NCBI GenBank assembly: GCA_014239255.1
Contig: JAAZZE010000006.1
Coordinates: 1-62,681 of the forward strand
Direction of reading: 5' to 3'
Source of the DNA: Gammaproteobacteria bacterium
GTDB taxonomy: Bacteria > Pseudomonadota > Gammaproteobacteria > Arenicellales > UBA868
DNA: 62,681 nucleotides
Shown: positions 1 to 10,087 of the stretch, piece after piece
Layout of the letters: each line of letters begins with the position of its first letter
Position numbering within the stretch: position 1 is the stretch's first letter
Translations under genes and position numbers: made by a program
Notes under the pieces: model-generated
Told to the model about the DNA's origin: nothing
Databases searched by the model: none
The model's input: the letters and a program-made list of their open reading frames with translations, nothing else

Positions 1-872
1 TCGTCTTTGTGGTCATCATTAACTCACGCTGGTGGTTCCTGATGCGAGCGAATGGCCTCGGTGTACGCTTCCTGGAAGCCCAGCAATTCGGCTGGATTGG
101 GCTTTTTTTCAGCAACGTCCTGCCCGGCGCAACCGGCGGTGACGTGATCAAGGCCGTCTATATTGTGCGCCGCTGCTCGGGGGATAAGGTCCGGGCAGTG
201 GTGTCGATTGTGGTTGACCGAATCCTTGGCGTACTGTCACTACTTTTTGTCGGCAGCCTGGCGAGCCTGCTCGCAATGGACCGCTTTCCGGTCTTTGCCA
301 GCACAATGTGGCTGACCGGCTTTGGCACCTTGTGCTTTTGCTTTCTATTAGTCAGCCCTGGCTTGCGGGCGCTACTGCGTTTTGATGCACTGGTGTCCCG
401 ACTACCACAACGGGTCGGTGGCATTGTCAGCGAGCTCGACCAAGCAGTGCTGCACTACCGCGGCCACCTTGTCGGTATTGGTGGATGGATTCTGGCCAGC
501 CCCGCTATCTATACCCTGTTTGTTGGCAGTTACTACTGTATGAGCCAGGCCTTGGGCATCGGAGTTGCGCTGACAGATCTTTTTTTCATCGTCCCAGTAG
601 CATCGGTTATCCAAGGTATCCCGATTGCCCCGGCGGGTTGGGGTATCGGTGAAGCCGCCTACGGGGCATTGATCGGCAAGTTTGGTGCGGCCACACTGCC
701 TGGGATTCCCGACGCAGAACAGGTAATGCGTACGCGCGGCGTCGCTTTGTCGGTGCTGCACCGTGTGCACGTCGCCGCCTGGTCTTTGTTGGGGGGGCTG
801 GCGATACTGGTAGACCGAAATACACACCCGGAAGATGATTCAACCGCAGACAATTCGGCCGACAGCGCCTGA
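1..872 (+). CDS. Flippase-like membrane protein (LPG_synthase_TM / UPF0104 family), 5' truncated
   Basis: The reading frame is already open at position 3, so the true start lies before the window; a GTG at 9 is only an internal codon. The protein is a string of hydrophobic segments with the family's signature loops: SNVLPGATGGDVIKA near the visible N-terminus and IPIAPAGWGIGEAAYG about two thirds along. These match the transmembrane domain of lysylphosphatidylglycerol synthases and the related AglD-like proteins, which handle lipid-linked substrates in the inner membrane. No MprF-type C-terminal aminoacyltransferase domain follows; the gene ends in a polar tail. The substrate cannot be told. 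The neighbour, an acetyltransferase, starts 15 bp downstream. Confidence 0.8.
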   Translation, partial: VFVVIINSRWWFLMRANGLGVRFLEAQQFGWIGLFFSNVLPGATGGDVIKAVYIVRRCSGDKVRAVVSIVVDRILGVLSLLFVGSLASLLAMDRFPVFASTMWLTGFGTLCFCFLLVSPGLRALLRFDALVSRLPQRVGGIVSELDQAVLHYRGHLVGIGGWILASPAIYTLFVGSYYCMSQALGIGVALTDLFFIVPVASVIQGIPIAPAGWGIGEAAYGALIGKFGAATLPGIPDAEQVMRTRGVALSVLHRVHVAAWSLLGGLAILVDRNTHPEDDSTADNSADSA

Positions 873-886
873 GTACGAGTACGCCT

Positions 887-1489
887 TTGAATTCACCTCA
901 ACAACCGTTTGCCACAATTCCGCAGCCGCGTCCTGACGGTACGTTGCAGGTCACCATCACCTACCTGCAGATGAACCGCGCACCCGCAGGCTCGCTATGT
1001 CGATCACGAGTGGATGACCTGGCTATATTACGTGTCCGCAAACCTACCGTGGCATTCTACCGGTTCCTTTACAACCAGGTCGGTGGGCCATGGCTCTGGT
1101 ACGAGCGGCGGGCACTTGGAGATAGTGCATTGGCCGCAATTCTCAATGACAGCAAAGTGCACGTCTACGTCCTTTATCGAGCCGGGGCGCCAGCGGGCTA
1201 TGTGGAACTGGACTACCGCGTCAGGGACGAGGTTGACCTGGCCTACTTCGGCTTGTTTCCTGAGCAGATTGGCATGGGTCTTGGGCCCTGGCTGCTGGGA
1301 TGGGCAGTAGAAACGGCCTGGGCAAGCGGTCCCTCTCGGTTAACAGTGAATACTTGTGATCTGGATCATCCCAAGGCCATTATTGTCTACCAGCGCGCGG
1401 GGTTTTCACCTTACCGACAGGAAACCTGCACCATTACTGACCCACGAAGCGCTCCGTTCTGGAATCAACCGCCCGCGGGCAGTCCCTGA
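887..1489 (+). CDS. GNAT-family N-acetyltransferase
   Basis: The protein has about 200 residues and a GNAT fold. The acetyl-CoA pyrophosphate-binding loop Q-I-G-M-G-L-G is at about residues 127-133, preceded by a beta strand (EVDLAYFGLFPE) and followed by a C-terminal half ending in VYQRAGFSPYRQET, the usual GNAT beta-strand/helix close. The frame opens with TTG at 887, just after the stop of the membrane protein gene; an in-frame ATG at 971 would remove 28 residues and still keep the domain, so the start is uncertain. The acceptor substrate is unknown. It is probably co-transcribed with the upstream membrane gene and converges on parE. Confidence 0.8.
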   Translation: MNSPQQPFATIPQPRPDGTLQVTITYLQMNRAPAGSLCRSRVDDLAILRVRKPTVAFYRFLYNQVGGPWLWYERRALGDSALAAILNDSKVHVYVLYRAGAPAGYVELDYRVRDEVDLAYFGLFPEQIGMGLGPWLLGWAVETAWASGPSRLTVNTCDLDHPKAIIVYQRAGFSPYRQETCTITDPRSAPFWNQPPAGSP

Positions 1490-1529
1490 GGCGAAAAACA
1501 CCATGCCTTGCAGAGGTGCCGAATATCGT

Positions 1530-3425
1530 TTATGCAACCTCGGCCTGGTCTCCAATCTTGCCTAGCCAGACCTTACGATCAGGAGCTCGCTTTCGCGCCA
1601 GCAGTAAATCCAGCATGTTGTCGGTCCTGTGGCCACTATCCAGAGTCAGTTCAATCAGGCGTCGTGATGCAGGATCCATGGTGGTCTCTCGAAGTTGCGA
1701 AGGATTCATTTCACCCAGGCCTTTGAAACGCTGAACATTGACCGATCCGCGCAGCTTTTCCTTACGGATACTTTCCAGCACAGCCTCCTTCTCTATATCG
1801 TCGACCGCATAAAAAATATGCTTGCCGACATCAACTCGATAAAGTGGTGGCAAAGAGACGCAGACCCGCCCAGCGCTCACCAAAGGGCGAAAGTGGCGCA
1901 CGAAGAGAGCGCAAAGCAAGGTTGCGATATGGGCACCATCAGAATCCGCATCCGCGAGTATGCAAACCCGTCCATAACGCAACCCTGAGCAGTCCGATGC
2001 GCCAGGGTCTACCCCCAACGCCACGGCAACATCGTGTACTGACTGCGACCCAAGTACCTCTGCCGGATCGACCTCCCAAGTGTTCAGAATCTTACCGCGC
2101 AACGGCAGGATGGCCTGGAAGTTCTTGTCACGTGCCTGCTTGGCTGAACCGCCAGCGGAGTCACCTTCTACCAAGAAGAGTTCAGTGTATTCAGTGTCCT
2201 GGCTAGTGCAATCGGCCAGTTTGCCCGGCAGGGTCGGGCCTGTGGCTACTTTCTTGCGCTCGACCTGACGAGCAGACTTAAGCCGAGACTGCGCACTATC
2301 AATGGCAAGACGGGCGATACGTTCACCCTGTTCCGCGTGTTGATTGAGCCACAAACTGAATGCATCTTTAGCTGCACCGCTGGTAAAGACCCCGGCGTCA
2401 CGTGACGACAAGCGATCTTTGGTCTGCCCGGTGAACTGGGGCTCTTTCATCCGTAACGAAAGAACAAAAGCACAGTATTGCCAGACGTCTTCTGGCGCCA
2501 GCTTGACGCCCCGCGGCAACAGTGCCCGGTAATCGCAGAACTCTCGCACTGCATCAGTCAAGCCACTGCGAAAACCACTGACGTGACTGCCGCCCTGTGT
2601 TGTCGGAATCAAGTTGACATAACTTTCGCCGATGCCTTCACCGCCGTCCTCGAGCCAGGTAACCGCCCAATGTACCTGCTGCTCTTTCGCGGCAATGTGA
2701 CCGACAAATGGCGGATCAGGTACCAGTTCATCTGCCCCAATTTCTCCTAACAAATAATCGGGCAAACCGTCTTCGTACTCCCAAGTTTCGTTATTTTTAC
2801 GATTCTCCTCATCGCGAAAATCGATCCTCAGTCCAGGGCACAGAACCGCCTTCGCCTTGAGTAATCGTTTCAGTCGGGATATTGAAACTGTGGGAGAATC
2901 AAAAAACTGGGGATCCGGCCAAAAGCGTACTGTGGTGCCGGTATTACGTATCCCAACCTTAGCGACGACTTTGAGTGGCGCTGTTGGCATGCCATCACGA
3001 AACTGCATTCGGTATTGCTGGCCACCTCGTTTGACGCTGACCTCGAGTTTCGAGGACAGCGCGTTAACCACCGAGACGCCTACTCCATGTAAACCCCCGG
3101 AATAAGCGTAGGATTTATCCGAAAATTTTCCACCGGCATGCAATCGCGTGAGAATGACCTCAACGCCGCTTACTTTTTCGCCCTTGTGACGATCAACGGG
3201 CATACCACGTCCATCATCACTGACGCTTACTGAAGAATCCTTATACAGGATCACTTCAATCCGATGCGCATACCCGGTGATAGCTTCATCGACACTGTTA
3301 TCCACCACCTCTTGGACAAGGTGATTAGGTCGATCAGTCTGGGTGTACATACCCGGACGTTTGCGGACCGGCTGAAGCCCGGTAAGGACTTCGATTGCTG
3401 AGGCGTCGTAACTTTCAACCATCAA
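1530..3425 (-). CDS. parE: DNA topoisomerase IV subunit B
   Basis: This is the ATPase subunit of topoisomerase IV, which with ParC decatenates daughter chromosomes. At 631 residues it matches the usual gammaproteobacterial ParE length and lacks the insert that makes GyrB about 800 residues. Visible motifs in order: GHKL N-box EVVDNSVDEAITGY near residue 40, DDGRGMP, the ATP lid GGLHGVGVSVVNAL near 110-125, TOPRIM EGDSAGGSAKQARD near 418 with the metal site DADSDGAHI, and the C-terminal QRFKGLGEMNP. The ORF opens with two ATG codons in a row (3425 or 3422); either is possible. parC is not in the window. It is transcribed alone, away from the xseB operon. Confidence 0.96.
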   Translation of the reverse strand: MMVESYDASAIEVLTGLQPVRKRPGMYTQTDRPNHLVQEVVDNSVDEAITGYAHRIEVILYKDSSVSVSDDGRGMPVDRHKGEKVSGVEVILTRLHAGGKFSDKSYAYSGGLHGVGVSVVNALSSKLEVSVKRGGQQYRMQFRDGMPTAPLKVVAKVGIRNTGTTVRFWPDPQFFDSPTVSISRLKRLLKAKAVLCPGLRIDFRDEENRKNNETWEYEDGLPDYLLGEIGADELVPDPPFVGHIAAKEQQVHWAVTWLEDGGEGIGESYVNLIPTTQGGSHVSGFRSGLTDAVREFCDYRALLPRGVKLAPEDVWQYCAFVLSLRMKEPQFTGQTKDRLSSRDAGVFTSGAAKDAFSLWLNQHAEQGERIARLAIDSAQSRLKSARQVERKKVATGPTLPGKLADCTSQDTEYTELFLVEGDSAGGSAKQARDKNFQAILPLRGKILNTWEVDPAEVLGSQSVHDVAVALGVDPGASDCSGLRYGRVCILADADSDGAHIATLLCALFVRHFRPLVSAGRVCVSLPPLYRVDVGKHIFYAVDDIEKEAVLESIRKEKLRGSVNVQRFKGLGEMNPSQLRETTMDPASRRLIELTLDSGHRTDNMLDLLLARKRAPDRKVWLGKIGDQAEVA

Positions 3426-3769
3426 TTACAGGTTTGCAGGTACCAAGGAATCAAATCGACGCGAATCATACACGAAGAACTAAAGCCATCCGACTGTCAG
3501 CCCAGATTTTCTTGATCATCTGGCTCAGTATTGACCCGACGAACAACCGTTGTTAATCACTAAAACACGCTTAAGCCACTGCTACGAGTTCCTGATCGAA
3601 GGCCTAACCGAAAAAGCCGACTGCCTTTCCCGGCAGCACCAAATCTGATCCCGGCTGATATGTCGAGTGGGCACGATTGTTGATTGTTCCGACGCTGGGA
3701 TAGAATCCATGAACATCGAGTGCTGCCCCACCCGGGGCGGCTGACGGCACCCACGATAGAGACAAGTTC
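3426..3769. other. Intergenic region between divergent parE and xseB
   Basis: This 344-bp stretch separates divergent genes and must hold the promoters of both. No credible coding sequence was seen. A plausible sigma70 promoter for xseB lies at 3677-3706 (listed separately). A short inverted repeat AACAAC-C-GTTGTT lies near 3542-3554. No RNA gene was recognised. Confidence 0.5.
3677..3706 (+). promoter_or_regulatory. Candidate sigma70 promoter for xseB-ispA-dxs
   Basis: A -35-like TTGTTG (3677-3682) is separated by 18 bp from a -10-like TAGAAT (3701-3706), giving a predicted transcript start about 55 bp before xseB. It is the best match found by eye in the intergenic region; no mapping data exist here. 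Confidence 0.4.
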
Positions 3770-4015
3770 ATGACCAAAAAATCCCGTTCCCGGGTCGGGG
3801 AGTTTGAAAAATCCCTCAAAGAACTGGAAACGATTGTTGAGAGAATGGAAAGCGGAGAGCAATCTCTGGAGGCATCGCTAAAGGACTTTGAGCACGGAAT
3901 GAGCTTGGTCCGCAATTGTCGCGACAGCCTGCAGGCAGCTGAGACCAGAGTGCAGCAATTGCTCGAAAAAGAGGGGGAACTGCAAAGCACCCCTTTCGAC
4001 CCGGATGAAGCGTGA
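3770..4015 (+). CDS. xseB: Exodeoxyribonuclease VII small subunit
   Basis: An 81-residue, highly charged helical protein of the XseB family. The family core is seen as VGEFEKSLKELETIVERMES followed by G-E-Q-S-L-E-ASLKDFEHG and a short acidic tail. XseB binds the large subunit XseA to form exonuclease VII, a cytoplasmic single-strand DNA exonuclease; xseA is not in the window. The gene heads the xseB-ispA-dxs run, an order also found in Escherichia coli. Its TGA stop overlaps the GTG start of ispA by four bases (GTGA), so the two are translationally coupled. Confidence 0.95.
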   Translation: MTKKSRSRVGEFEKSLKELETIVERMESGEQSLEASLKDFEHGMSLVRNCRDSLQAAETRVQQLLEKEGELQSTPFDPDEA

Positions 4016-4911
4016 CAAACAATCAAGCGCTTGCCCCCCTTTGGACACGGTGGCGGGAGCAAGTTGATCAGCGCCTGGAAATTCTGTTACCGGCATCGGA
4101 CTGCGAGCCTTGCGAGCTTCACCAGGCTATGCGCTATAGCAGTATCGGCGCGGGTAAGCGATACCGAGCGGCTTTGGTGTATGCCAGCGGCGAGGCTCTG
4201 GGTACCGATGAGAGAACTTTGGACATACCTGCGTGTGCGGTAGAGCTGATACATGCTTTCTCTTTGATCCATGACGATCTGCCAGCGATGGATGATGATG
4301 ATTTGCGCCGGGGCAAACCGTCCTGTCATCGGGCTTTTAGCGAAGCGACTGCCATTTTAGCTGGCGATGCGTTACAGACCCTCGCTTTCGAGGTGCTATG
4401 CACTTACCCGGCTACAGAACAGCCACCGAGACATCAACTACAGATGGTGCAGATTCTGGCACACGCTGTCGGTTCGCTAGGGCTGGCGGGTGGCCAGGCG
4501 ATTGACCTCGACCTGGTTGCCTGCGATGCCTCGGTCGACACCCTCGCCAATATGCATCGTAAAAAAACAGGGGCCCTTATTGAGGCAGCCGTACAACTAG
4601 GAGCACTTACCGCAACCCGTGATCCCGTTGTACTGCAACAGCTTACTGGCTACGCCCGACCACTTGGCCTCGCATTTCAGGTAGTAGACGATATCCTCGA
4701 TGGCACGGCCGATACGGCGACTCTTGGCAAACTCGCCGGTGCTGACCGTCAAAAAGGGAAGCCCACCTTCCTCAGCGCGCTGGGTGAATCATCATCACGA
4801 CACTATGCCCAGGCACTCGGTGATGAGGCAATAGCGGCGCTTGACCATGCCCCTTTTAACAGTACACTGCTGGTCGCTTTGGCCCGATTTACTATTGAAC
4901 GATCCCACTGA
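4012..4911 (+). CDS. ispA: (2E,6E)-farnesyl diphosphate synthase
   Basis: A 299-residue polyprenyl synthetase that condenses IPP with DMAPP and GPP to make farnesyl diphosphate, precursor of quinone side chains and undecaprenyl phosphate. The first aspartate-rich motif is HDDLPAMDDDD (DD at 88-89) followed by RRGKPSCH; the second is QVVDDILD (DD at 226-227). The insertion of two residues in the first Asp-rich motif (DDxxxxD) is typical of bacterial FPP synthases. The GTG start overlaps the xseB stop by 4 bp. The next gene, dxs, makes the first intermediate of the pathway that feeds this enzyme. Confidence 0.95.
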   Translation: MTNNQALAPLWTRWREQVDQRLEILLPASDCEPCELHQAMRYSSIGAGKRYRAALVYASGEALGTDERTLDIPACAVELIHAFSLIHDDLPAMDDDDLRRGKPSCHRAFSEATAILAGDALQTLAFEVLCTYPATEQPPRHQLQMVQILAHAVGSLGLAGGQAIDLDLVACDASVDTLANMHRKKTGALIEAAVQLGALTATRDPVVLQQLTGYARPLGLAFQVVDDILDGTADTATLGKLAGADRQKGKPTFLSALGESSSRHYAQALGDEAIAALDHAPFNSTLLVALARFTIERSH

Positions 4912-4999
4912 CTGCTGCCAACACGGTATGATCAATCTATTAGGCCTCAGATCTTTCCAGGCCAACCCATTATTCATTTAGCGTTGACAACCCCCGTTT

Positions 5000-6871
5000 A
5001 TGCCGTTTCTTCTTGATACTATTGACTCACCTGCGGATTTACGTCAGCTAGGTGAACACGAGCTGGTTGGGCTTGCAGAGGAGTTACGTCGGTTCCTGAT
5101 AGAGGTGACCTCAACCACCGGTGGGCATCTCGCGCCGGGCCTTGGAACGGTGGAACTGACGATTGCGCTGCACTACGTCTTTGATACCCCTAATGATCGG
5201 CTGGTATGGGATATCGGCCACCAGGCCTACCCCCATAAAATCCTCACTGGCCGGCGCCGGCAAATGTCCACTATCCGCAAAGCAGGCGGGCTCTCGGGAT
5301 TTTTGAAACGCGCCGAGAGTGAATACGATACCTTCGGCGCTGGCCATTCCAGCACCTCAATCAGTGCCGCGCTGGGCATGGCGGTTGCTGCCCAACTAGA
5401 CGATGTGCCACGACAGGTCACCGCCATCATCGGCGATGGCGCGCTCACTGCTGGTCAAGCCATGGAAGCGTTGTATAACGCTGGAGATATGGATGCCAAT
5501 CTGTTGGTAATCCTTAACGATAACGAGATGTCCATCTCGCGCAACGTCGGCGCCATGTCCAACTATCTTGCCCGTATTCTCTCAGGCCGGGCTTACACCA
5601 CGGTTAGAGAAGGCAGCAAAACTGTTCTAGGCACTGCGCCACCAGTGCAGGCATTCGCGCGGCGCTGGGAGGAGCACCTCAAAGGTATGGTCATGCCCAG
5701 CACGCTGTTTGAAGAACTTGGCTTTAACTATATTGGCCCAATCAACGGACACGACATGCCGACGCTGATCTCAACTTTGAGAAACATGAAAGCGATGGAA
5801 GGACCGCGCTTTTTGCATATCGCGACCCAAAAAGGCAAAGGCTTCAAACCCGCCGAAGGCGAACCGGTGGCATTTCATGGTATCGGACCCTTCGACCTGG
5901 ACACAGGCAAAGTCGAGAAAAAATCCAGTAAGCGAACCTATACCCAGGTATTCGGCGACTGGCTATGCGACATGGCTGGGGTCGATAAACGACTGGTTGG
6001 CATCACTCCGGCGATGCGGGAGGGTTCTGGACTCACCCGCTTTGCCGAGAATTACCCCAAACGCTACTTCGATGTCGGTATTGCGGAACAGCACGCCCTG
6101 ACTTTTGCCGCTGGTACCGCCTGCGAAGGGCTCAAGCCTGTGGTCGCCATCTATTCCACCTTTTTGCAACGCGCCTATGATCAGTTGATTCACGATATCA
6201 GCGTGCAGGGCCTGGATGTGACGTTTGCCATTGACCGCGCCGGCATTGTCGGCGCCGATGGCCCCACCCATCAGGGTGCATTCGACCTTAGTTTCCTGCG
6301 TTGCATTCCAGGGATGACAGTATTCGCGCCAACTGATGAAGCGGAGTGTCGGAATATGTTGTACACGGCTTTTTTGCATCCAGGCCCGACAGCGGTGCGT
6401 TACCCGCGAGGATCTGGACCAGGTGTTGCAGAAACTCAGCAGATGACCCAAGTGCCAATCGGCAAAGCCCAGGTGCGTCGTGAAGGGCGGGAGGTAGCAC
6501 TGCTGGCTTTTGGGTCGGTGCTGGCGGCAGCCCTTGAAGCTGGAGAAAACCTTGACGCTACTGTGGTCAATATGCGTAGTGTCAAGCCACTTGACACCGA
6601 GATGATCAAACAGCTGGCCGACACACACGAGCTTCTGGTCACCGTGGAGGAGAACAGTATTCGTGGTGGGGCAGGCTCAGGTGTTGCAGAAACCCTTGCT
6701 CAATATGAACGGGCTAGCGCCCTATTGATGCTGGGTCTGCCCGACCAGCATATTGAGCAAGGTGACCCGGCCGAGGTGCTTGCCCAATGCGGACTCGATG
6801 CAACTGGCATCGTGAGATCAGTACGCCATCGACAGCCCGGAAAACTTGCCGCTTCGCGCCATTCTGCTTAA
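5000..6871 (+). CDS. dxs: 1-deoxy-D-xylulose-5-phosphate synthase
   Basis: A 623-residue thiamine-diphosphate enzyme that joins pyruvate and glyceraldehyde 3-phosphate, the first step of the MEP isoprenoid route. The N-terminal region carries [19 protein letters not shown] and [17 protein letters not shown], the ThDP/Mg site is [20 protein letters not shown] with NDNEMSIS, and the C-terminal transketolase domain shows [15 protein letters not shown] and [15 protein letters not shown]. Length and motifs are normal. It lies 88 bp after ispA in the same direction and is followed 35 bp later by folE2. ispG, a later step, is also in this window (16.5-17.8 kb). Confidence 0.97.
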   Translation: MPFLLDTIDSPADLRQLGEHELVGLAEELRRFLIEVTSTTGGHLAPGLGTVELTIALHYVFDTPNDRLVWDIGHQAYPHKILTGRRRQMSTIRKAGGLSGFLKRAESEYDTFGAGHSSTSISAALGMAVAAQLDDVPRQVTAIIGDGALTAGQAMEALYNAGDMDANLLVILNDNEMSISRNVGAMSNYLARILSGRAYTTVREGSKTVLGTAPPVQAFARRWEEHLKGMVMPSTLFEELGFNYIGPINGHDMPTLISTLRNMKAMEGPRFLHIATQKGKGFKPAEGEPVAFHGIGPFDLDTGKVEKKSSKRTYTQVFGDWLCDMAGVDKRLVGITPAMREGSGLTRFAENYPKRYFDVGIAEQHALTFAAGTACEGLKPVVAIYSTFLQRAYDQLIHDISVQGLDVTFAIDRAGIVGADGPTHQGAFDLSFLRCIPGMTVFAPTDEAECRNMLYTAFLHPGPTAVRYPRGSGPGVAETQQMTQVPIGKAQVRREGREVALLAFGSVLAAALEAGENLDATVVNMRSVKPLDTEMIKQLADTHELLVTVEENSIRGGAGSGVAETLAQYERASALLMLGLPDQHIEQGDPAEVLAQCGLDATGIVRSVRHRQPGKLAASRHSA

Positions 6872-6906
6872 ACTTCCTTGCCCACAACCCAGTACCATCT
6901 TCTTTC

Positions 6907-7725
6907 ATGTATAAAGCCGAAACCGCCCTCAGTCAGAGTACGGATGATATAGCCGACGTTCAGAACAGCCCCGATAGCCGCAACCTGACTATTGACAAAG
7001 TTGGGGTCAAGGATGTGCGTCACCCCGTGCGTATTCAGGACCGTAGCGGCAACGAGCAACATACCGTTGCAACCTTCAATATGTATGTGGAATTACCACA
7101 TAACTTCAAGGGAACCCATATGTCCCGGTTCGTGGAGATACTAAGCAATCACGAACGTGAAATCTCGGTGCGTTCTTTTCGCGCGATGCTGCAAGAGACC
7201 CGCGAACATCTGGATGCCGGGACCGGCCATATCCAGATGACGTTCCCCTTCTTTTTAGAAAAAACAGCCCCCGTCACCGGGGTAAAGAGCTTAATGGATT
7301 ACCAGGTCACTCTGATCGGTGAAATCGTCGGAAACACGGTTTCAACCGAAGTGCGGGTTGTCGTCCCCGTGACCAGCCTGTGCCCGTGCTCCAAGCAAAT
7401 CTCTGAATACGGTGCCCATAATCAACGCTCTCATGTCACCGTCAGTATCAAAGCCAGCGCGTTTATCTGGATAGAAGAGATCATCGATATCGTTGAGAAA
7501 GAAGCCAGCTGCGAACTCTACGGTCTGTTGAAGCGACCAGACGAAAAATATGTGACTGAGAAGGCCTACGATAACCCTAAATTCGTTGAAGATCTGGTGC
7601 GTGACGTTGCGGGTCAGCTAAACCAAGATGAGCGTATCAACGGCTACATGGTAGAAGCCGAAAACTTTGAATCTATCCACAACCATTCAGCCTACGCCCA
7701 GATCACTTTCACTCGGGATAACTAA
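6907..7725 (+). CDS. folE2: GTP cyclohydrolase I type 2 (FolE2)
   Basis: A 272-residue type IB GTP cyclohydrolase, which makes 7,8-dihydroneopterin triphosphate for folate synthesis. The family's central signature is intact: [20 protein letters not shown], with the catalytic/metal cysteine in CPCSK. C-terminal [15 protein letters not shown] is also typical. ATG at 6907 was chosen over upstream in-frame ATG codons inside dxs because [10 protein letters not shown] begins the part that looks like the family. Unlike Zn-dependent FolE, this type can use other divalent metals, so organisms with only FolE2 tolerate zinc limitation (family knowledge). Whether a folE paralogue exists elsewhere is unknown. 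Confidence 0.95.
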   Translation: MYKAETALSQSTDDIADVQNSPDSRNLTIDKVGVKDVRHPVRIQDRSGNEQHTVATFNMYVELPHNFKGTHMSRFVEILSNHEREISVRSFRAMLQETREHLDAGTGHIQMTFPFFLEKTAPVTGVKSLMDYQVTLIGEIVGNTVSTEVRVVVPVTSLCPCSKQISEYGAHNQRSHVTVSIKASAFIWIEEIIDIVEKEASCELYGLLKRPDEKYVTEKAYDNPKFVEDLVRDVAGQLNQDERINGYMVEAENFESIHNHSAYAQITFTRDN

Positions 7726-7763
7726 TCTGCGAGCCATCCACAGCGGCACCCTCCCCAAGCCGG

Positions 7764-8645
7764 ATGGAAATCGGAATCGACCTAGGTGGCACCAAAACCG
7801 AGGGGGTTCTGCTCGATGCCACAGGCACAGAAATCGCACGACAACGTCGCCCGACCCCACAACAGCAGGGCTACCAGGCGATCCTTGAGACTATCGCCTC
7901 GCTGGTGATTGACCTTGAGGCGCGCAGTGAGACACGTTGCTCAGTTGGGGTCGCGGCCCCGGGTGCACTGGATAATACCGGCCGGGTAAAAAACTCGAAT
8001 ACCCAGTGTCTCATTGGTCAGCCGCTGCTCCAGGATCTTCAGACACTTTTGTCGCGACCCGTGCGACTTGAGAATGATGCCAACTGTTTTACGCTTGCTG
8101 AAGCAGTTGATGGCGCCGGACAAAATGCAGCCAGTGTCTTTGGGGTCATCATGGGAACAGGAGTCGGTGGAGGCATTGTGGTCAACGGAGAACTGTTGCC
8201 CGGACTGCAGCACATTGCCGGGGAATGGGGTCACAACTGTCTCGAACAAACTGGGCCTTTATGCTATTGCGGCCAACACGGTTGCATCGAAACCTTCCTT
8301 TCGGGCCCGGGCTTCAGGGCCGACTACCAGCGTCTCGGCGGTGACCCAACTCTATCACCCCAAGAGATCGTTGCCGACGCTGGACACCAGAATGCAACTG
8401 CACAACTTGCGCTCGAAAATCTGCTTGAACGCTTCGGCAAAGCTCTTGCCAGCGTGATCAACATATTGGACCCACATGTCGTGGTTCTGGGGGGTGGTCT
8501 TTCTAACATCGACTGTCTGTATACTGAGGGCGCTCAACGGGTTGCCGCCCATGTTTTTAATTCCTCACTAGACACCCCAATACGGCGCAATCAGCATGGT
8601 GATAGCGCGGGTGTACGTGGCGCCGCCCGCCTGTGGCATCGTTAA
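7764..8645 (+). CDS. ROK-family sugar kinase (fructokinase / N-acetylglucosamine kinase type)
   Basis: A 293-residue ROK kinase. The phosphate-1 motif [16 protein letters not shown] starts at residue 3, the catalytic region reads [13 protein letters not shown], followed by [17 protein letters not shown], and the structural zinc site is GEWGHN...[15 protein letters not shown], the ExGH/CxCGxxGCxE ROK signature. It should transfer phosphate from ATP to a hexose; the motif pattern resembles E. coli Mak and NagK, but the sugar cannot be assigned. It lies 38 bp after folE2 and its 3' end overlaps the convergent proline racemase-family gene by 4 bp. Confidence 0.88.
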   Translation: MEIGIDLGGTKTEGVLLDATGTEIARQRRPTPQQQGYQAILETIASLVIDLEARSETRCSVGVAAPGALDNTGRVKNSNTQCLIGQPLLQDLQTLLSRPVRLENDANCFTLAEAVDGAGQNAASVFGVIMGTGVGGGIVVNGELLPGLQHIAGEWGHNCLEQTGPLCYCGQHGCIETFLSGPGFRADYQRLGGDPTLSPQEIVADAGHQNATAQLALENLLERFGKALASVINILDPHVVVLGGGLSNIDCLYTEGAQRVAAHVFNSSLDTPIRRNQHGDSAGVRGAARLWHR

Positions 8646-9676
8646 TCGCCGCTTGGCCAAGTGTCCGATAGTCGGTATCCCGTTGGCCATGGATCATTTG
8701 GATCCAACATATGCTGATGTACGCCGGTTATCCAGGCTCTTCCAGCCAAAGACGGGACTACCGCGCTTCGACCGTCGCTCATGGTGATGGTCTCGTCGAT
8801 CTGGCAATTGAAACGCGAGCCAATCACTGATTCACCGATAAAGCGCTGCCCCGTCTGTAGCAGTTCACGTGCATGCAATACGGCCATCCGGGCACTGCAT
8901 CCGGTGCCACATGGTGAGCGATCCAATTTACCGGGTTGAATCACCACAGTGTGACGACCAACCAAAGCGTCATTTTCTGAAGTTAACGGACATGTCATCA
9001 TACAAAAAGATAAATGCGTCCACTGTGGATTGTCCGGATGAGTAAAGCCGAGCTGTTCGTTAGCTGCGACAGTAATCTTACGGCCACAATCGACCAACGC
9101 AGCCGCCTCATCGGCGCTAACAGCAAACCCAAGCTCCTTCGCATCTACCAGACAGAAGCTATCACCTCCATAAGCGGTATCAACCGTGAGTGAACCAATC
9201 CCTGCTACCTCAATTACGGCACCGAGCCGATCAACGAAAGACGGTACATTCCGGATACTCACCTGCTCAACAGTACCGTTGTGACAGGTCGCAGTGGCGC
9301 GCACCAGCCCACCTGGCGCTTCCAGGTGCAGCACTGTCTGAGGTTCCGTCATAGGCAATATGCCGGTTTCCAGAAGAACAGTTGTTACGCATATCGCGTT
9401 CGATCCAGACATCGGCGGAAAGAACGAAGGCTCCATAATAATAAAAGCTGCATCCGCACGGTTATCCATTGGAGGTACCAACAGGTTGGCATGTCGGAAT
9501 ACTCCGCCACGAGGCTCATTTAACAAGAAATCACGTAGTTCAGCGTCACTTTCCAAGGCCCGCGAACGTTCCCACAGATTTTCACCGGGCGGCGGCGTAA
9601 CCCCACCGACAATAACATCCCCAACCTCGCCTTCCGCATGGCAACTGACCACATGAATACAACGGCCACTTCTCAC
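8642..9676 (-). CDS. Proline racemase-family enzyme (hydroxyproline epimerase / trans-3-hydroxyproline dehydratase type)
   Basis: A 344-residue member of the proline racemase superfamily. The N-terminus has [15 protein letters not shown]. Of the two catalytic positions, the first is serine ([11 protein letters not shown]90) and the second is cysteine ([14 protein letters not shown]256). True proline racemases and 4-hydroxyproline epimerases usually have Cys/Cys and trans-3-hydroxyproline dehydratases Thr/Cys; Ser/Cys members are reported with dehydratase and/or epimerase activity, so the exact reaction is open. GTG at 9676 is supported by an AAGGAGG site 9 nt upstream. No hydroxyproline oxidase neighbours are present, so its pathway is not visible here. 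Confidence 0.85.
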   Translation of the reverse strand: MRSGRCIHVVSCHAEGEVGDVIVGGVTPPPGENLWERSRALESDAELRDFLLNEPRGGVFRHANLLVPPMDNRADAAFIIMEPSFFPPMSGSNAICVTTVLLETGILPMTEPQTVLHLEAPGGLVRATATCHNGTVEQVSIRNVPSFVDRLGAVIEVAGIGSLTVDTAYGGDSFCLVDAKELGFAVSADEAAALVDCGRKITVAANEQLGFTHPDNPQWTHLSFCMMTCPLTSENDALVGRHTVVIQPGKLDRSPCGTGCSARMAVLHARELLQTGQRFIGESVIGSRFNCQIDETITMSDGRSAVVPSLAGRAWITGVHQHMLDPNDPWPTGYRLSDTWPSGD

Positions 9677-9685
9677 AGTGTCTGA

Positions 9686-9692
9686 CCTCCTT
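9686..9692 (-). promoter_or_regulatory. Ribosome binding site for the proline racemase-family gene
   Basis: Read on the minus strand this is AAGGAGG, a near-perfect Shine-Dalgarno sequence, 9 nt before the GTG at 9676. It supports that GTG as the start although it is not an ATG. Confidence 0.7.
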
Positions 9693-9707
9693 GAGCTTTG
9701 TATATCA

Positions 9708-10079
9708 TTAATTATTCCAAGGTGTGGATATCAGCAAAGGCGGCTCCATGCCCTTTTCAATCCACCAACTGCCGTCTGGTCCCGACCACTGGAAAACTGC
9801 AAGACTCACTCGCCCAAAGATGTCGAACAATACGCCTTCTTCCTCGAGCCGGCGACGCTGCTCGGAGTCGGGTGCACCGATTGAGCGGATACTGACCGCA
9901 CCCCGGCTGTTAACCACTCGATGCCAGGGAATGTCTGGCGCTTTCACCGCAGCCATGGCATAACCCACCTGGCGTGCACCGCAACCTGCGAGCCCAGCGA
10001 TCTGACCGTAGGTCGCTACCTGCCCAAAAGGCACCGCTTGCACCAGCGTATAGATAACTTGGTAAATACCACTTCCCAT
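9708..10079 (-). CDS. Alkyltransferase-like protein (ATL; MGMT family without the catalytic cysteine)
   Basis: A 123-residue protein with the DNA-binding fold of O6-alkylguanine-DNA alkyltransferase: [24 protein letters not shown] gives the helix-turn-helix lead-in, [11 protein letters not shown] the arginine-finger region, and [10 protein letters not shown] the active-site loop. Methyltransferases read PCHRV; here the cysteine is tryptophan, the mark of ATL proteins, which bind alkylated guanine and hand the lesion to nucleotide excision repair rather than repairing it (family knowledge). It starts at ATG 10079 with GAGAGGTATC just upstream and lies 8 bp after xpt, so the two are probably co-transcribed. 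Confidence 0.88.
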   Translation of the reverse strand: MGSGIYQVIYTLVQAVPFGQVATYGQIAGLAGCGARQVGYAMAAVKAPDIPWHRVVNSRGAVSIRSIGAPDSEQRRRLEEEGVLFDIFGRVSLAVFQWSGPDGSWWIEKGMEPPLLISTPWNN

Positions 10080-10087
10080 GATACCTC

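Noticed and set aside
4984-5021. Promoter before dxs (TTGACA at 4984).
   Set aside because: The nearest -10-like sequence is 26 bp away and inside the coding region, too far for a sigma70 promoter.
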